From contig JACKCC010000012.1 of the NCBI GenBank assembly GCA_020634245.1, positions 303,058-367,057 of the forward strand: a stretch of 64,000 nucleotides of DNA, read 5' to 3'. Position numbers and translations under genes: made by a program. The stretch is from Ardenticatenaceae bacterium. Its GTDB lineage: Bacteria; Chloroflexota; Anaerolineae; Promineifilales; Promineifilaceae. The notes beneath the pieces were generated by a model that saw only the letters and a program-made list of their open reading frames with translations, did not search any database and was not told where the DNA came from. How positions within the stretch are numbered: position 1 is the first letter of the stretch; each line of letters starts with the position of its first letter. Below, one piece after another: positions 1 to 7,755 of this stretch.

Positions 1-9
1 CAAATCCTC

Positions 10-72
10 TTGACAAAACTAATAACATGGTTAATAATTTATCGAAGCAAAACTAGAAACTAGGTTAATAGT
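10..72 (+). promoter_or_regulatory. Promoter and likely PadR operator pair
   Basis: A TTGACA box (10-15) lies 16 bp before TAATAA (32-37), a good sigma-70-type promoter. Two near-identical 22-bp blocks sit at 15-36 and 49-70; both begin AAAACTA and end GGTTAATA. The first covers the spacer and -10 box, the second lies just past the expected start site. Each has imperfect dyad symmetry (AACTAG-AAA-CTAGGTT in the second). The position fits autorepression by the PadR protein encoded immediately downstream; that role is an inference. Confidence 0.65.
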
Positions 73-79
73 TAAATTT

Positions 80-667
80 ATGTCTGTACGGAACGCCATT
101 TTAGGATTACTGGCTCACCGTCCCCGCCATGGCTACGAACTGCACGATGCCTTCGAAGCGATGGTCGGCGGCGAACAAAACTGGGACATCAAACCGGCCC
201 AGGTCTACACGACGTTGGACCGCCTGGAAAAACTGGGGTTCGTCGTTGAGGACGGCGTCGAGCAGGAAGGTGGACCGGAAAAACATATTTATGCTGTCAC
301 CGAAGCGGGGCGGGCGGAACTGCTGGATTGGTTCAGCAAACCTATTCTCAGCGACCGCCGCCGTGATGAGTTTTTTCTGAAACTGATGCTTAGTATCGCA
401 GTAGAGGATGGCGATCCTCACAAATTGATTTACATTCAGCGCGCCGGTCTTTACAAAGAACTGCACGCTATCACCACGCAGCGGAGCCAGACGGACCCTA
501 AAACCGAACTGGCCTACATCCTGCTGCTAGATCAGGCGGTGATGCATTTGGAAGCCGATTTGCGCTGGCTGGAAATGGTCGAAGGGCGGCTGGATGAGAT
601 AAGCCGGCAGCCTATTCCCGAACCGGCTGAACGGCCGCGTGGCCGCCCGCCGAAGAATGAACTATGA
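80..667 (+). CDS. PadR family transcriptional regulator
   Basis: This is a 195-residue regulator with the PadR winged-helix domain at about residues 1-80. The N-terminus (SVRNAILGLLAHRPRHGYEL) and the following stretch with YTTLDRLEKLGFV match the family's recognition region. A helical C-terminal half of the Vir_C type (about 90-180) should dimerise. PadR proteins usually repress efflux or ABC transporter genes. Here an ABC ATPase and an FtsX-like permease follow on the same strand, and paired repeats cover its promoter, so it probably controls this transporter and itself. No Shine-Dalgarno sequence is visible before the ATG. The inducing ligand cannot be read from sequence. Confidence 0.93.
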   Translation: MSVRNAILGLLAHRPRHGYELHDAFEAMVGGEQNWDIKPAQVYTTLDRLEKLGFVVEDGVEQEGGPEKHIYAVTEAGRAELLDWFSKPILSDRRRDEFFLKLMLSIAVEDGDPHKLIYIQRAGLYKELHAITTQRSQTDPKTELAYILLLDQAVMHLEADLRWLEMVEGRLDEISRQPIPEPAERPRGRPPKNEL

Positions 668-669
668 AC

Positions 670-745
670 CATCTTATCGAGGGCTGAGCCTGTCGAAGCC
701 CGAAGCAGTTTGCCTTCGGCAGCGGCTCGGCAGGCTCGCCGGCTG
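670..745. repeat. Dispersed GCCTGTCGAAG / GCCTTCGGC palindromic repeat
   Basis: The gap after the PadR gene holds a run built from GAGCCTGTCGAAGCC, TTGCCTTCGGCAGC and GGCAGGCTCGCC, which can fold into hairpins. Related words recur at 9391-9479 and 52256-52310, so it belongs to a dispersed family. It lies within the putative padR-ABC transcription unit and could act as an mRNA stem-loop. Confidence 0.6.
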
Positions 746-791
746 CCTTCAGGCAACGCCCGACATAAATTATTGAAAACTGGAGAACAAC

Positions 792-1538
792 ATGAGCATT
801 GTCAAAACCGAACAATTAACGAAAGTATACGGCACCGGGGCAACGGCCGTTACCGCCCTCAACCATCTCAACATCAAAATCGAGTCCGGTGAATTTGTCG
901 CCGTCATGGGGCCAAGCGGCTGCGGTAAGTCTACCCTGCTGCACCTGCTCGGCGGGCTGGATCGCCCTTCAGAAGGCAAAGTGCTGATCGAAGACGTTTC
1001 TATTGCCGACATGTCCGACGACCGGTTGACCGAACTGCGCCGCCGCAAAATCGGCTTCATCTTCCAGTTTTTCAACCTGATCCCGGTATTGAGCGCAGTA
1101 GAAAATGCCGCCCTGCCCGTCACCCTCGATGGCATCAAGCCGGCCGATGCCAAAGCTAAAGCTGCCGAATGGCTGGAGCGCTTCGGGCTGGGCGACCGCC
1201 TGACACACCGCCCCGACCAACTCTCCGGCGGTCAGCAGCAGCGGGTGGCCATCGCCCGCGCCCTGGTCGCCGACCCGGCCATCATCCTGGCCGACGAGCC
1301 AACCGGCAACCTGGATACCCGCTCCGGTGACGAAATCGCCAATCTGCTGCAAGACGTATCGCGGCAATACGGACGTACCGTCATCATGGTCACGCACGAT
1401 CCCCGTATCGCCGCCTATTCTGACCGCATCATCTTCCTTAAAGACGGCAAAGTGGTTGACGAAACGCCCCTGGCCAGTAGAGATGGCCAAAACGATCAAA
1501 CAAGCATCGCCAACAAAGTGCGCGAACTCGGCGGCTAG
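792..1538 (+). CDS. ABC transporter ATP-binding protein (MacB/LolD type)
   Basis: The 248-residue protein is a complete nucleotide-binding domain. It has Walker A GPSGCGKST, a Q-loop in FIFQFFNLIP, signature LSGGQQQRVAIARAL, Walker B ILADEPTGNLD and the switch histidine in VTHDP. The spelling of these motifs and the length match the MacB/LolD/FtsE branch, which works with FtsX-fold permeases and drives mechanotransmission rather than classical import. A GGAGAAC Shine-Dalgarno precedes the ATG. The partner permease follows after about 115 bp, and a PadR regulator lies upstream. The substrate is unknown; a lipid, peptide or drug is possible. Confidence 0.95.
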   Translation: MSIVKTEQLTKVYGTGATAVTALNHLNIKIESGEFVAVMGPSGCGKSTLLHLLGGLDRPSEGKVLIEDVSIADMSDDRLTELRRRKIGFIFQFFNLIPVLSAVENAALPVTLDGIKPADAKAKAAEWLERFGLGDRLTHRPDQLSGGQQQRVAIARALVADPAIILADEPTGNLDTRSGDEIANLLQDVSRQYGRTVIMVTHDPRIAAYSDRIIFLKDGKVVDETPLASRDGQNDQTSIANKVRELGG

Positions 1539-1655
1539 CGACATTGATGTAGGAGCAGTCCCTTGTGCCTGCCCTGGGCAACCACAAGAATTCGTGCGAC
1601 CACAAGGATCGCCCCAACTGTAAAAATCTGTGGACTGATTACTGGAGAAACAACG

Positions 1656-4211
1656 ATGAACTTCCAATTAACCCTTGCCCTGCGCTACCTGGCCGGGCGC
1701 AGATTACGAACCGTATTAACCACGCTGGCCATTGTCTTCGGCATTCTGCTTATCTTCGGCATGAATTCTATCCTGCCCGCCTTCATCCATTCCTTTACCG
1801 CCAACGCTATGGCTATGGAAGGACAGGTAGACATCAGCATCACCAGCAAAACCAACGGCGCTTTCCCCGAAAGTATTGTGGCAACAGTCCGGGGTGTAGA
1901 TGGCGTGACGGTGGCCGCCGGAACCCTCGAACGGTCTATCAGCCTGCCTGCCGATTACGTCGACCATGACCCTGCCACCCCCGACCGGGTCACATCCGTC
2001 ACCCTGGTGGGCGGCGTACCCGATGACATCCGCTCCGTCAGTGCGTTTAACATCATCGAAGGGCGTTTCCTTGAAGCAGGCGACGAAGCAGCGGCAGTTA
2101 TCGCCCAATCCCTGGCTGACGATGCCGGTCTAAAACTGGGCGGCAAACTGAGCCTGCCCACCACCGTCGGCACGGTCGAATTGACCATCGTGGGTATTAC
2201 CCCTAAACGACTGCTGCCCGGTGACGAAGAAGTGTTCGTCACACTCACCGAAGCGCAAAAGCTGCTCGATATGCCCGGACAGATCAACCTCATCGAAGCC
2301 AATTTCGACAGCCTCGACCAGGCCCGCCGCACCGAAATCGAAACGAATATCACCACTGCACTGGGAGCAAATTACGCCATCGGCGTCCTGCAAGCCGGGT
2401 CGGAAATCCTGCAAAATATAGGCGCGGCGCAAAGCATCCTCACCTTCCTGGGGGTGTTAGGGCTGCTGATGGGCGGCTTTATCATCTTCAACACGTTCCG
2501 CACTATCGTCGCCGAACGGCGGCATGACATTGGCATGTTGCGCGCCGTAGGCGCCAGCCGCCGCACCATCACCTGGCTCATTTTGTTCGAAGGCATGATC
2601 CAGGGCGTTATCGGCACCTTCGTCGGGATTGTATTGGGTTATGGTTTTGCCTGGGTGTCATTGCAAGGGCTTTCGGGCATCATGCGCCAGTTTCTCAACG
2701 TGCAAATCAAGTCGCCGGAAGTGACGCCGGGATTGGTGATCGTGGCTGTTGTTCTAGGAATAGGCATTACGCTGGTGGCCGGCTGGCTGCCAGCACGTGC
2801 CGCCAGCCGGGTAACACCCCTGGAAGCGCTGCGGCCAGATGTGGGCGACTTTTCGATCCGGCGTATGGCTGGCCGCAGCTTTTGGGCTGGTGTGGTTATG
2901 ATTGTCTTGGCAGTGCTGGCCCTGGTTTCAGGCAACGCCGGTTTGCTGGGGTTGGGCGCGATGTTCCTGGTGATTGGTCTTATCACCGTTGGTCCGGCAC
3001 TGGTCACGCCGATTGCGCGGCTGTTCGGCAATCTTGCTTCGGCTGTTTTTGCCCGCGGCGGAACGGCGCAACTGGCTGAAAGCAACCTGAGCCGCCAGCC
3101 ATCGCGCGCAGCCATCACGGCCTCTACAACAATGATCTCGCTGGCCATCCTGATCATGGCCGCCAGTGTGCTTTCCAGCATCTCTATCAGCTTTACAACG
3201 ATGATGGAAAAAAGCCTGGGCAGCGATTACCTGCTCATCCCCCCGACGGTTTCACTGTGGGGTTCGGATACGGGGGCAGCGCCGCAGTTAGCCGATGAGC
3301 TGCGGGCGATCAACGGCGTGGACGTTGTGAGTACAATGCGTTTTGCTAATTCGGAGATCAACGGTGTGGCTGTGGGTGTTCTGGGCATTGAGCCAACGGC
3401 GTATCTCAAGACCAGCGGCCTGACTTTCAGCCAGGGTGATGCGGCCAGCGCTTTTCCACAAATGAAAAACGGCCGTTCCGTCATCGTCAATGGCATTTTG
3501 GCCAGCGGCGCCGGTATAAAAATAGGTGACAAGGTCAATTTGCTGACCCCTACCGGTGAACAGACCTATACGGTGGCCGGTATTGCCTCAGATTATCTCA
3601 ATGCCAAGACGACGACGGCTTATATTTCGCAGGCAAATATCGCTGCCGATTTTGGCCGGACAGAGGATATTTTCTACCAGATTAACTTGAAACCTGGGGC
3701 AGATAAAACGGCCGTTGAAACCGCATTTCAAGAAGTGATTAAACCTTACCCACAATTCAAACTCGTCGCCGGACGGGAATATCTTGACCAGAATATGGGG
3801 CTGTTCAACTCGATCTTTATCGGCATGTATGCGATGGTTGTCTTCCTGTCCATCCCTTCGTTGATTGCGATGGTCAATACATTGGCGATTGGCGTCATCG
3901 AACGCACCCGTGAGATTGGGATGTTGCGCGCGGTGGGTTCCACCCGCAAACAAATCCGCACCATCATCCTGGCGGAAGCCATCATTCTGTCGGCGATTGG
4001 TACTTCGTTTGGGTTGCTGGCCGGGTTGTATATGGGGCGCATGGCGGTAGGTGCATTCTCCTTGCTGGGATTCCAGGCCGATTACGTATTCCCGGCACAA
4101 GGGGTGATCCTGGCGATTGCTGCCGGCATTTTCTTTGGTGCGCTGGCGGCTATTATTCCGGCGCGCCAGGCGGCGCGGATGGATGTGGTGACGGCGCTGC
4201 GGTATGAATAG
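1656..4211 (+). CDS. FtsX-like ABC transporter permease
   Basis: This 851-residue permease has two FtsX/MacB-type halves: an N-terminal TM helix (about 10-35), an extracytoplasmic domain, three TM helices (about 260-390), then further helices, a second extracytoplasmic domain and three C-terminal TM helices. Both halves carry the typical cytoplasmic motif RxxDIGMLRAVGA / TREIGMLRAVGSTRKQI, ending in an ARxAARxxxxxALR-like tail. The frame is open from 1563, but the ATG at 1656 is preferred because it follows GGAGAAACAACG and begins with the usual MNFQLTLALRYL. It should form the membrane part of the exporter with the upstream ATPase. The duplicated layout suggests it dimerises with itself or works as a pseudo-dimer. 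Confidence 0.94.
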   Translation: MNFQLTLALRYLAGRRLRTVLTTLAIVFGILLIFGMNSILPAFIHSFTANAMAMEGQVDISITSKTNGAFPESIVATVRGVDGVTVAAGTLERSISLPADYVDHDPATPDRVTSVTLVGGVPDDIRSVSAFNIIEGRFLEAGDEAAAVIAQSLADDAGLKLGGKLSLPTTVGTVELTIVGITPKRLLPGDEEVFVTLTEAQKLLDMPGQINLIEANFDSLDQARRTEIETNITTALGANYAIGVLQAGSEILQNIGAAQSILTFLGVLGLLMGGFIIFNTFRTIVAERRHDIGMLRAVGASRRTITWLILFEGMIQGVIGTFVGIVLGYGFAWVSLQGLSGIMRQFLNVQIKSPEVTPGLVIVAVVLGIGITLVAGWLPARAASRVTPLEALRPDVGDFSIRRMAGRSFWAGVVMIVLAVLALVSGNAGLLGLGAMFLVIGLITVGPALVTPIARLFGNLASAVFARGGTAQLAESNLSRQPSRAAITASTTMISLAILIMAASVLSSISISFTTMMEKSLGSDYLLIPPTVSLWGSDTGAAPQLADELRAINGVDVVSTMRFANSEINGVAVGVLGIEPTAYLKTSGLTFSQGDAASAFPQMKNGRSVIVNGILASGAGIKIGDKVNLLTPTGEQTYTVAGIASDYLNAKTTTAYISQANIAADFGRTEDIFYQINLKPGADKTAVETAFQEVIKPYPQFKLVAGREYLDQNMGLFNSIFIGMYAMVVFLSIPSLIAMVNTLAIGVIERTREIGMLRAVGSTRKQIRTIILAEAIILSAIGTSFGLLAGLYMGRMAVGAFSLLGFQADYVFPAQGVILAIAAGIFFGALAAIIPARQAARMDVVTALRYE

Positions 4212-4222
4212 GCCGTCTTAAA

Positions 4223-4249
4223 TAGGGGCAGACCCACGTGTCTGCCCTA
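4223..4249. repeat. TAGGGGC...GCCCTA hairpin repeat
   Basis: An 8-bp perfect stem (GGGCAGAC at 4226-4233, GTCTGCCC at 4240-4247) is framed by TAGG and CCTA just past the permease stop codon. There is no immediate T-run, so it is probably a dispersed hairpin repeat rather than a full terminator. The element at 46212-46358 has similar TAGGGG/CCCCT edges. From 4250 to 4450 I see no gene. Confidence 0.5.
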
Positions 4250-4451
4250 ACTGGGGCGCACACGCAGGTGGCTGTTTTTGTTTTCGAGAAGAATGCCTCT
4301 TTTTTGTCAATCGTCAAAGTTTATTTGATGGACTACTAGCACTTCTAGACAAGTTAGTTGTGGTCGGGGCGTTTTCGCGCCATTGGGTTAGCCTCCCTCA
4401 AGTTTTTACCAGCTTACCTCATTCACTTTGTCTAGTCGATTTTGCCGCTGT

Positions 4452-4485
4452 AGAAAAAACCCCTTTTGCAAATGCAAAAGGGGTT
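4452..4485 (-). terminator. Rho-independent terminator of tRNA-Val
   Basis: A perfect 12-bp stem (4458-4469 with 4474-4485) with a 4-nt loop is followed on the minus strand by TTTTTTCT. It lies 6 nt past the 3' end of the minus-strand tRNA gene. Confidence 0.9.
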
Positions 4486-4491
4486 AAAAAG

Positions 4492-4565
<74 letters not shown>

Positions 4566-4577
4566 AAACTGGTTAAA

Positions 4578-4606
4578 ATTATAGCATTGTGCCTTGTCTA
4601 CAGCAA
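4578..4606 (-). promoter_or_regulatory. Promoter of tRNA-Val
   Basis: On the minus strand TTGCTG (4606-4601) and TATAAT (4583-4578) are separated by 17 bp, 12 nt before the tRNA 5' end. It sits just beyond the stop codon of the glycosyltransferase gene at 4613. Confidence 0.8.
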
Positions 4607-4612
4607 GCTGGC

Positions 4613-7402
4613 TTATTGGCTAACTTTTAGCAGGAATACAATAGCATCGCTGGCTGCGGATTGGGGCGAACTGGCTTGCAAGCGACGGCCGTTCCCCGCC
4701 AAATACAATCCCACTTCCACCCCGTATTCACCCGGCGGTGTCTTGTCAGGCACAATGATCTGATAGGTATCCACAACCACTTCATCAGCCAGCCAGCGGT
4801 TCGTCGGATATTGATTTTGCTGCGGCATAGCGTCCGCCTGCCACAGACAGCAAACGCCATTCTGGTCCAGTAAATGAACAAACACCGTGTAATCATCCGC
4901 CGGAACCTGGGCCGCCTGCCAGACCAGCGTCAAATCATATTGATTCTCGCCGCTGACCGCTAAATCATAGCCTAGCAAGCTGATTTCATTGCCGAATAAA
5001 ACATCGAGCTTGTTTTGCACTGGCGGCGCTTCAAAAAGGCGCTGGCTCTTTTCAATCGTCAACGTCCCCAAATTGGCCGTGTACACCATCCCACCGTCTC
5101 TATCAAAAAGGCGCAAATCCAGGCGGTACGTGCCTGGCGTCACGTCATCAGGAATACGGCCGTCTACATGATCAATCAAAAAAATCGGCGTCGGCCAGAT
5201 GTCAAACGGAAGGGTATCGTGTACCGGCTGGGTGGTCGTCAGGATACGTCCGGGGCCGGCAGCTGGCTGCAATTCCAGGCGTGTCTCCAACGGAGCCTGA
5301 GGCAGCCCGGCCAACCACCACAATGCCACGCCAATGGTTTCACTGGTAGCGGCCGTGTATCCGCCGCGCCCATAACCTAGCAGACGCAGCCCTTCACGCA
5401 CCGGTTCATCAATGACAAATGGCGGCTGTGGCAGTCGCTGCGGTGGCGAACTGGCAATCACGGCCGTATCCGCAATCACAAAACTGTCCCCGGCGTAACG
5501 GCCGTCTGCATCCAGGCGCGGCAGCCGCTCCCCTGTGGCCTGATTAAACTGGCCGACCCGCAAGTGGTAAGCCGCGCCCGGCGGCGTGCCCGGCGGAACC
5601 GGCACGTTAACCTGCTGCACGATCATTTCGCCCGCCTGCCACTGGGTGGACGGATAGGCGAATGTCTCCACCTGGTTCCAACGGTAGCCCCAGGCATCTT
5701 CCAAATGGACAAATGGCGTAAAATCGCCCGGCGGCGGACCATCTACGCGCCACACCAGCCGCAGCGGTATCGTTTCGTTCACGTATCCCGGCTCCAGCGA
5801 ATAGCCCAACAGGGTAATGGCCCCGCCAAAATTGATATTTAACGAATCGGGCGTGGATAAATCGGCCGTAGTCGTTCGCTCGTAGGCTGTAAAGATGGGT
5901 TCGCCACTGCTGTCCAACGGGCTATCCAGCAGAACGGCCGTATCCATGTACGGTTCGGCCCAGTCCGGCAATGGGCTGCTGTGCGGGAAAATGTAGACAG
6001 CCGCACCCTCGGCGGGGAAAACCAGCGCCTGACTTTGCGGCAGCCACTTAATTCGCCCATATTTTTGGCTCAAAAAGGCTAGTGTCGGATGCTGATAATG
6101 AGGTGCTGCGACGTAAATCGTCTTGTTTGTAGTATCCAGGGAATCGAGGAAGGGGGCAACGGCCGTTAAATCCCCATCCGTTGCATAAAACAGATCCGTC
6201 CGGGTCGCCCACTCCTGAAAATACGCCTTTTCTGTCTGCAATCCACCCACAGAAAGCCACGTTAATCCTACAGCCAGCACCAACCATTCGGCCGGCAGGC
6301 CCTGAATCCGCCTATCCAAATCATCCGCCAGCCGCTGCAAGCCTACTGCCGGCAAGAAAAAAATGAATGGAGCCAACCCAATGGCTCGCAAGTTGCTGGG
6401 AATAATTTCGCCAACAGCCAGTGCCGTAGGCAAAATCATCACAAACGGCGCTAACAACAGCAAAAGCGCTGCTGCGTGCTGCCAGTCGGTTTTCAACTGC
6501 CGCCAGCGCAGCAGCACCACCACCCAGCCCACCACCAACAGCCCACCCCACAGCCAGTTGAATAACGGCCGTTGCGGCAAATTCAGACGCACATACGGGT
6601 CACCTTCCAGAAAAAACATCCCCAAAGATTTGAGATAACTCTCAATCAAGCCAAGATTTTGCCCGCTGCCCGGCGCAACCTGTCCAATCCGTACCCAAAA
6701 AGCATCAGGATGATTTACAAAGTAAACGAGCAGCGGGGCCAGCACCAAAAGGGCTGCAAGCAACGCCAAAAACATCTGTCCCCACCGCCGCCGCAACATC
6801 GCACGATTTAAAATGACAGGCAATAATGCCAACAATAGCAGTACCGGAAACAACCGGGCTGCCAAATACGTGTACCCAGTCAATCCCAGAAAAACACCCG
6901 CCGCCGCCAACCAGCGCCAGTCGTTCAAACGGATACCCCGCAGCAGTGCCGCCACGGTCAGCGCTTGCAGCAACGGCTGTGTGATGGCCCGGAATCCCAA
7001 ATGACTGAACACAAGCTGCCAGAAACTGGTTGCCAATAGCGCCGCTGCCAAAAGTGCCACTGCCCGTTTTTGCTTCAACTCTTGCCCTAACCAGTAAGTC
7101 GCCGCCACGGTCAGCAGCCCCACAAACGCCGCCGTCAGGCGCAGCGTAAGCACTGAAGCACCCAACAGCCGCATCAGTCCACCGGCCAGATAGAAAAAAA
7201 GCACTTCCTTGCCGGTATAACTGGAAATAAAAATTGGACGGTCGCCGTGCAGGCCAATTTCGGCCGCCAACACACCGTTAGCGGCTTCATCGTAATGGAC
7301 GCCCGGCGGCACTTCAGCCAACGATGTCAGCCGCAGAGACGCGGCCACAAGTAAAGCCATTAGCATGAATAATATGCTGTAATGACGGCCCATTCGAATC
7401 AT
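4613..7402 (-). CDS. GT-C family membrane glycosyltransferase with C-terminal beta-sandwich modules
   Basis: This is a large polytopic protein of the PMT/ArnT-like (GT39/PMT_2) superfamily. Near the N-terminus, after the first TM helix, it has PPGVHYDEAANG, the Asp-Glu motif of the first extracytoplasmic loop that acts in catalysis in GT-C enzymes. About ten further TM helices follow to roughly residue 380. The C-terminal half is extracytoplasmic and holds three diverged modules, each starting LLGY and containing FVHLxD-like and PPGxY motifs. The frame is open to 7525, but ATG 7402 is chosen because a TTGCCC-17-TACAAT promoter ends 7 nt before it; ATG 7393 is an alternative. The polyprenyl-sugar donor and acceptor are not predictable. 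Confidence 0.82.
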   Translation of the reverse strand: MIRMGRHYSILFMLMALLVAASLRLTSLAEVPPGVHYDEAANGVLAAEIGLHGDRPIFISSYTGKEVLFFYLAGGLMRLLGASVLTLRLTAAFVGLLTVAATYWLGQELKQKRAVALLAAALLATSFWQLVFSHLGFRAITQPLLQALTVAALLRGIRLNDWRWLAAAGVFLGLTGYTYLAARLFPVLLLLALLPVILNRAMLRRRWGQMFLALLAALLVLAPLLVYFVNHPDAFWVRIGQVAPGSGQNLGLIESYLKSLGMFFLEGDPYVRLNLPQRPLFNWLWGGLLVVGWVVVLLRWRQLKTDWQHAAALLLLLAPFVMILPTALAVGEIIPSNLRAIGLAPFIFFLPAVGLQRLADDLDRRIQGLPAEWLVLAVGLTWLSVGGLQTEKAYFQEWATRTDLFYATDGDLTAVAPFLDSLDTTNKTIYVAAPHYQHPTLAFLSQKYGRIKWLPQSQALVFPAEGAAVYIFPHSSPLPDWAEPYMDTAVLLDSPLDSSGEPIFTAYERTTTADLSTPDSLNINFGGAITLLGYSLEPGYVNETIPLRLVWRVDGPPPGDFTPFVHLEDAWGYRWNQVETFAYPSTQWQAGEMIVQQVNVPVPPGTPPGAAYHLRVGQFNQATGERLPRLDADGRYAGDSFVIADTAVIASSPPQRLPQPPFVIDEPVREGLRLLGYGRGGYTAATSETIGVALWWLAGLPQAPLETRLELQPAAGPGRILTTTQPVHDTLPFDIWPTPIFLIDHVDGRIPDDVTPGTYRLDLRLFDRDGGMVYTANLGTLTIEKSQRLFEAPPVQNKLDVLFGNEISLLGYDLAVSGENQYDLTLVWQAAQVPADDYTVFVHLLDQNGVCCLWQADAMPQQNQYPTNRWLADEVVVDTYQIIVPDKTPPGEYGVEVGLYLAGNGRRLQASSPQSAASDAIVFLLKVSQ

Positions 7403-7409
7403 GGGTTGG

Positions 7410-7438
7410 ATTGTAAATGAGCCGCAGCCAACGGGCAA
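7410..7438 (-). promoter_or_regulatory. Promoter giving a probable leaderless GT-C mRNA
   Basis: On the minus strand TTGCCC (7438-7433) and TACAAT (7415-7410) are 17 bp apart, and the ATG at 7402 follows after 7 nt with no Shine-Dalgarno sequence. Transcription would start at or next to the ATG. Confidence 0.65.
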
Positions 7439-7617
7439 AAGGTAATTTTGCTTGCCGGATAGCCGGCTGCGTCCGTAGAAGGTAGCCAGACTTCGACAGA
7501 CGCAGGCAGTAATTAAGCATGCCAAATTGTGAAATAAATCACTTGCGTATATTTTGCGTAGGTTCGACGTAGGCTCGGCGTACTGACTTAGACAGGTATT
7601 TCTTATAAAATGCTAGT

Positions 7618-7738
7618 CGAAGGGTAAAAAATCTCTTCTTCTTCTCCTCCTTTTAACGAGAGTCAGGTTTCGGCGTTCCTGGCTCTCAACAAAAATGATC
7701 GGGCTGGCTTTCAATAAGCCAGCCTGTTTTTGTTTTTG
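7618..7738 (+). ncRNA. Candidate small RNA with a 16S anti-SD-like segment
   Basis: A CTGACT (7583-7588)-17 bp-TAAAAT (7606-7611) promoter predicts a start near 7618. The transcript has an unpaired pyrimidine-rich stretch (7632-7654) ending CCTCCTTTT, the same core as the anti-Shine-Dalgarno end of 16S rRNA. A 10-bp hairpin follows (GAGAGTCAGG 7658-7667 with CCTGGCTCTC 7678-7687, one G-U pair). The unit ends in a terminator (stem 7702-7710/7716-7724 plus TGTTTTTGTTTTT). No ORF is present. The murJ gene has its own -10 box after the terminator, so this is a separate unit. It could bind ribosome binding sites in trans, or be an attenuator-like leader; function is inferred only. Confidence 0.6.
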
Positions 7739-7741
7739 GCG

Positions 7742-7747
7742 TATAAT
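7742..7747 (+). promoter_or_regulatory. murJ -10 box (leaderless arrangement)
   Basis: A perfect TATAAT lies 8 nt before the murJ ATG at 7756, directly after the T-run of the preceding terminator. There is no Shine-Dalgarno sequence and no clear -35 box. It predicts an mRNA that begins at about the start codon. Confidence 0.55.
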
Positions 7748-7755
7748 CCCGGCTC

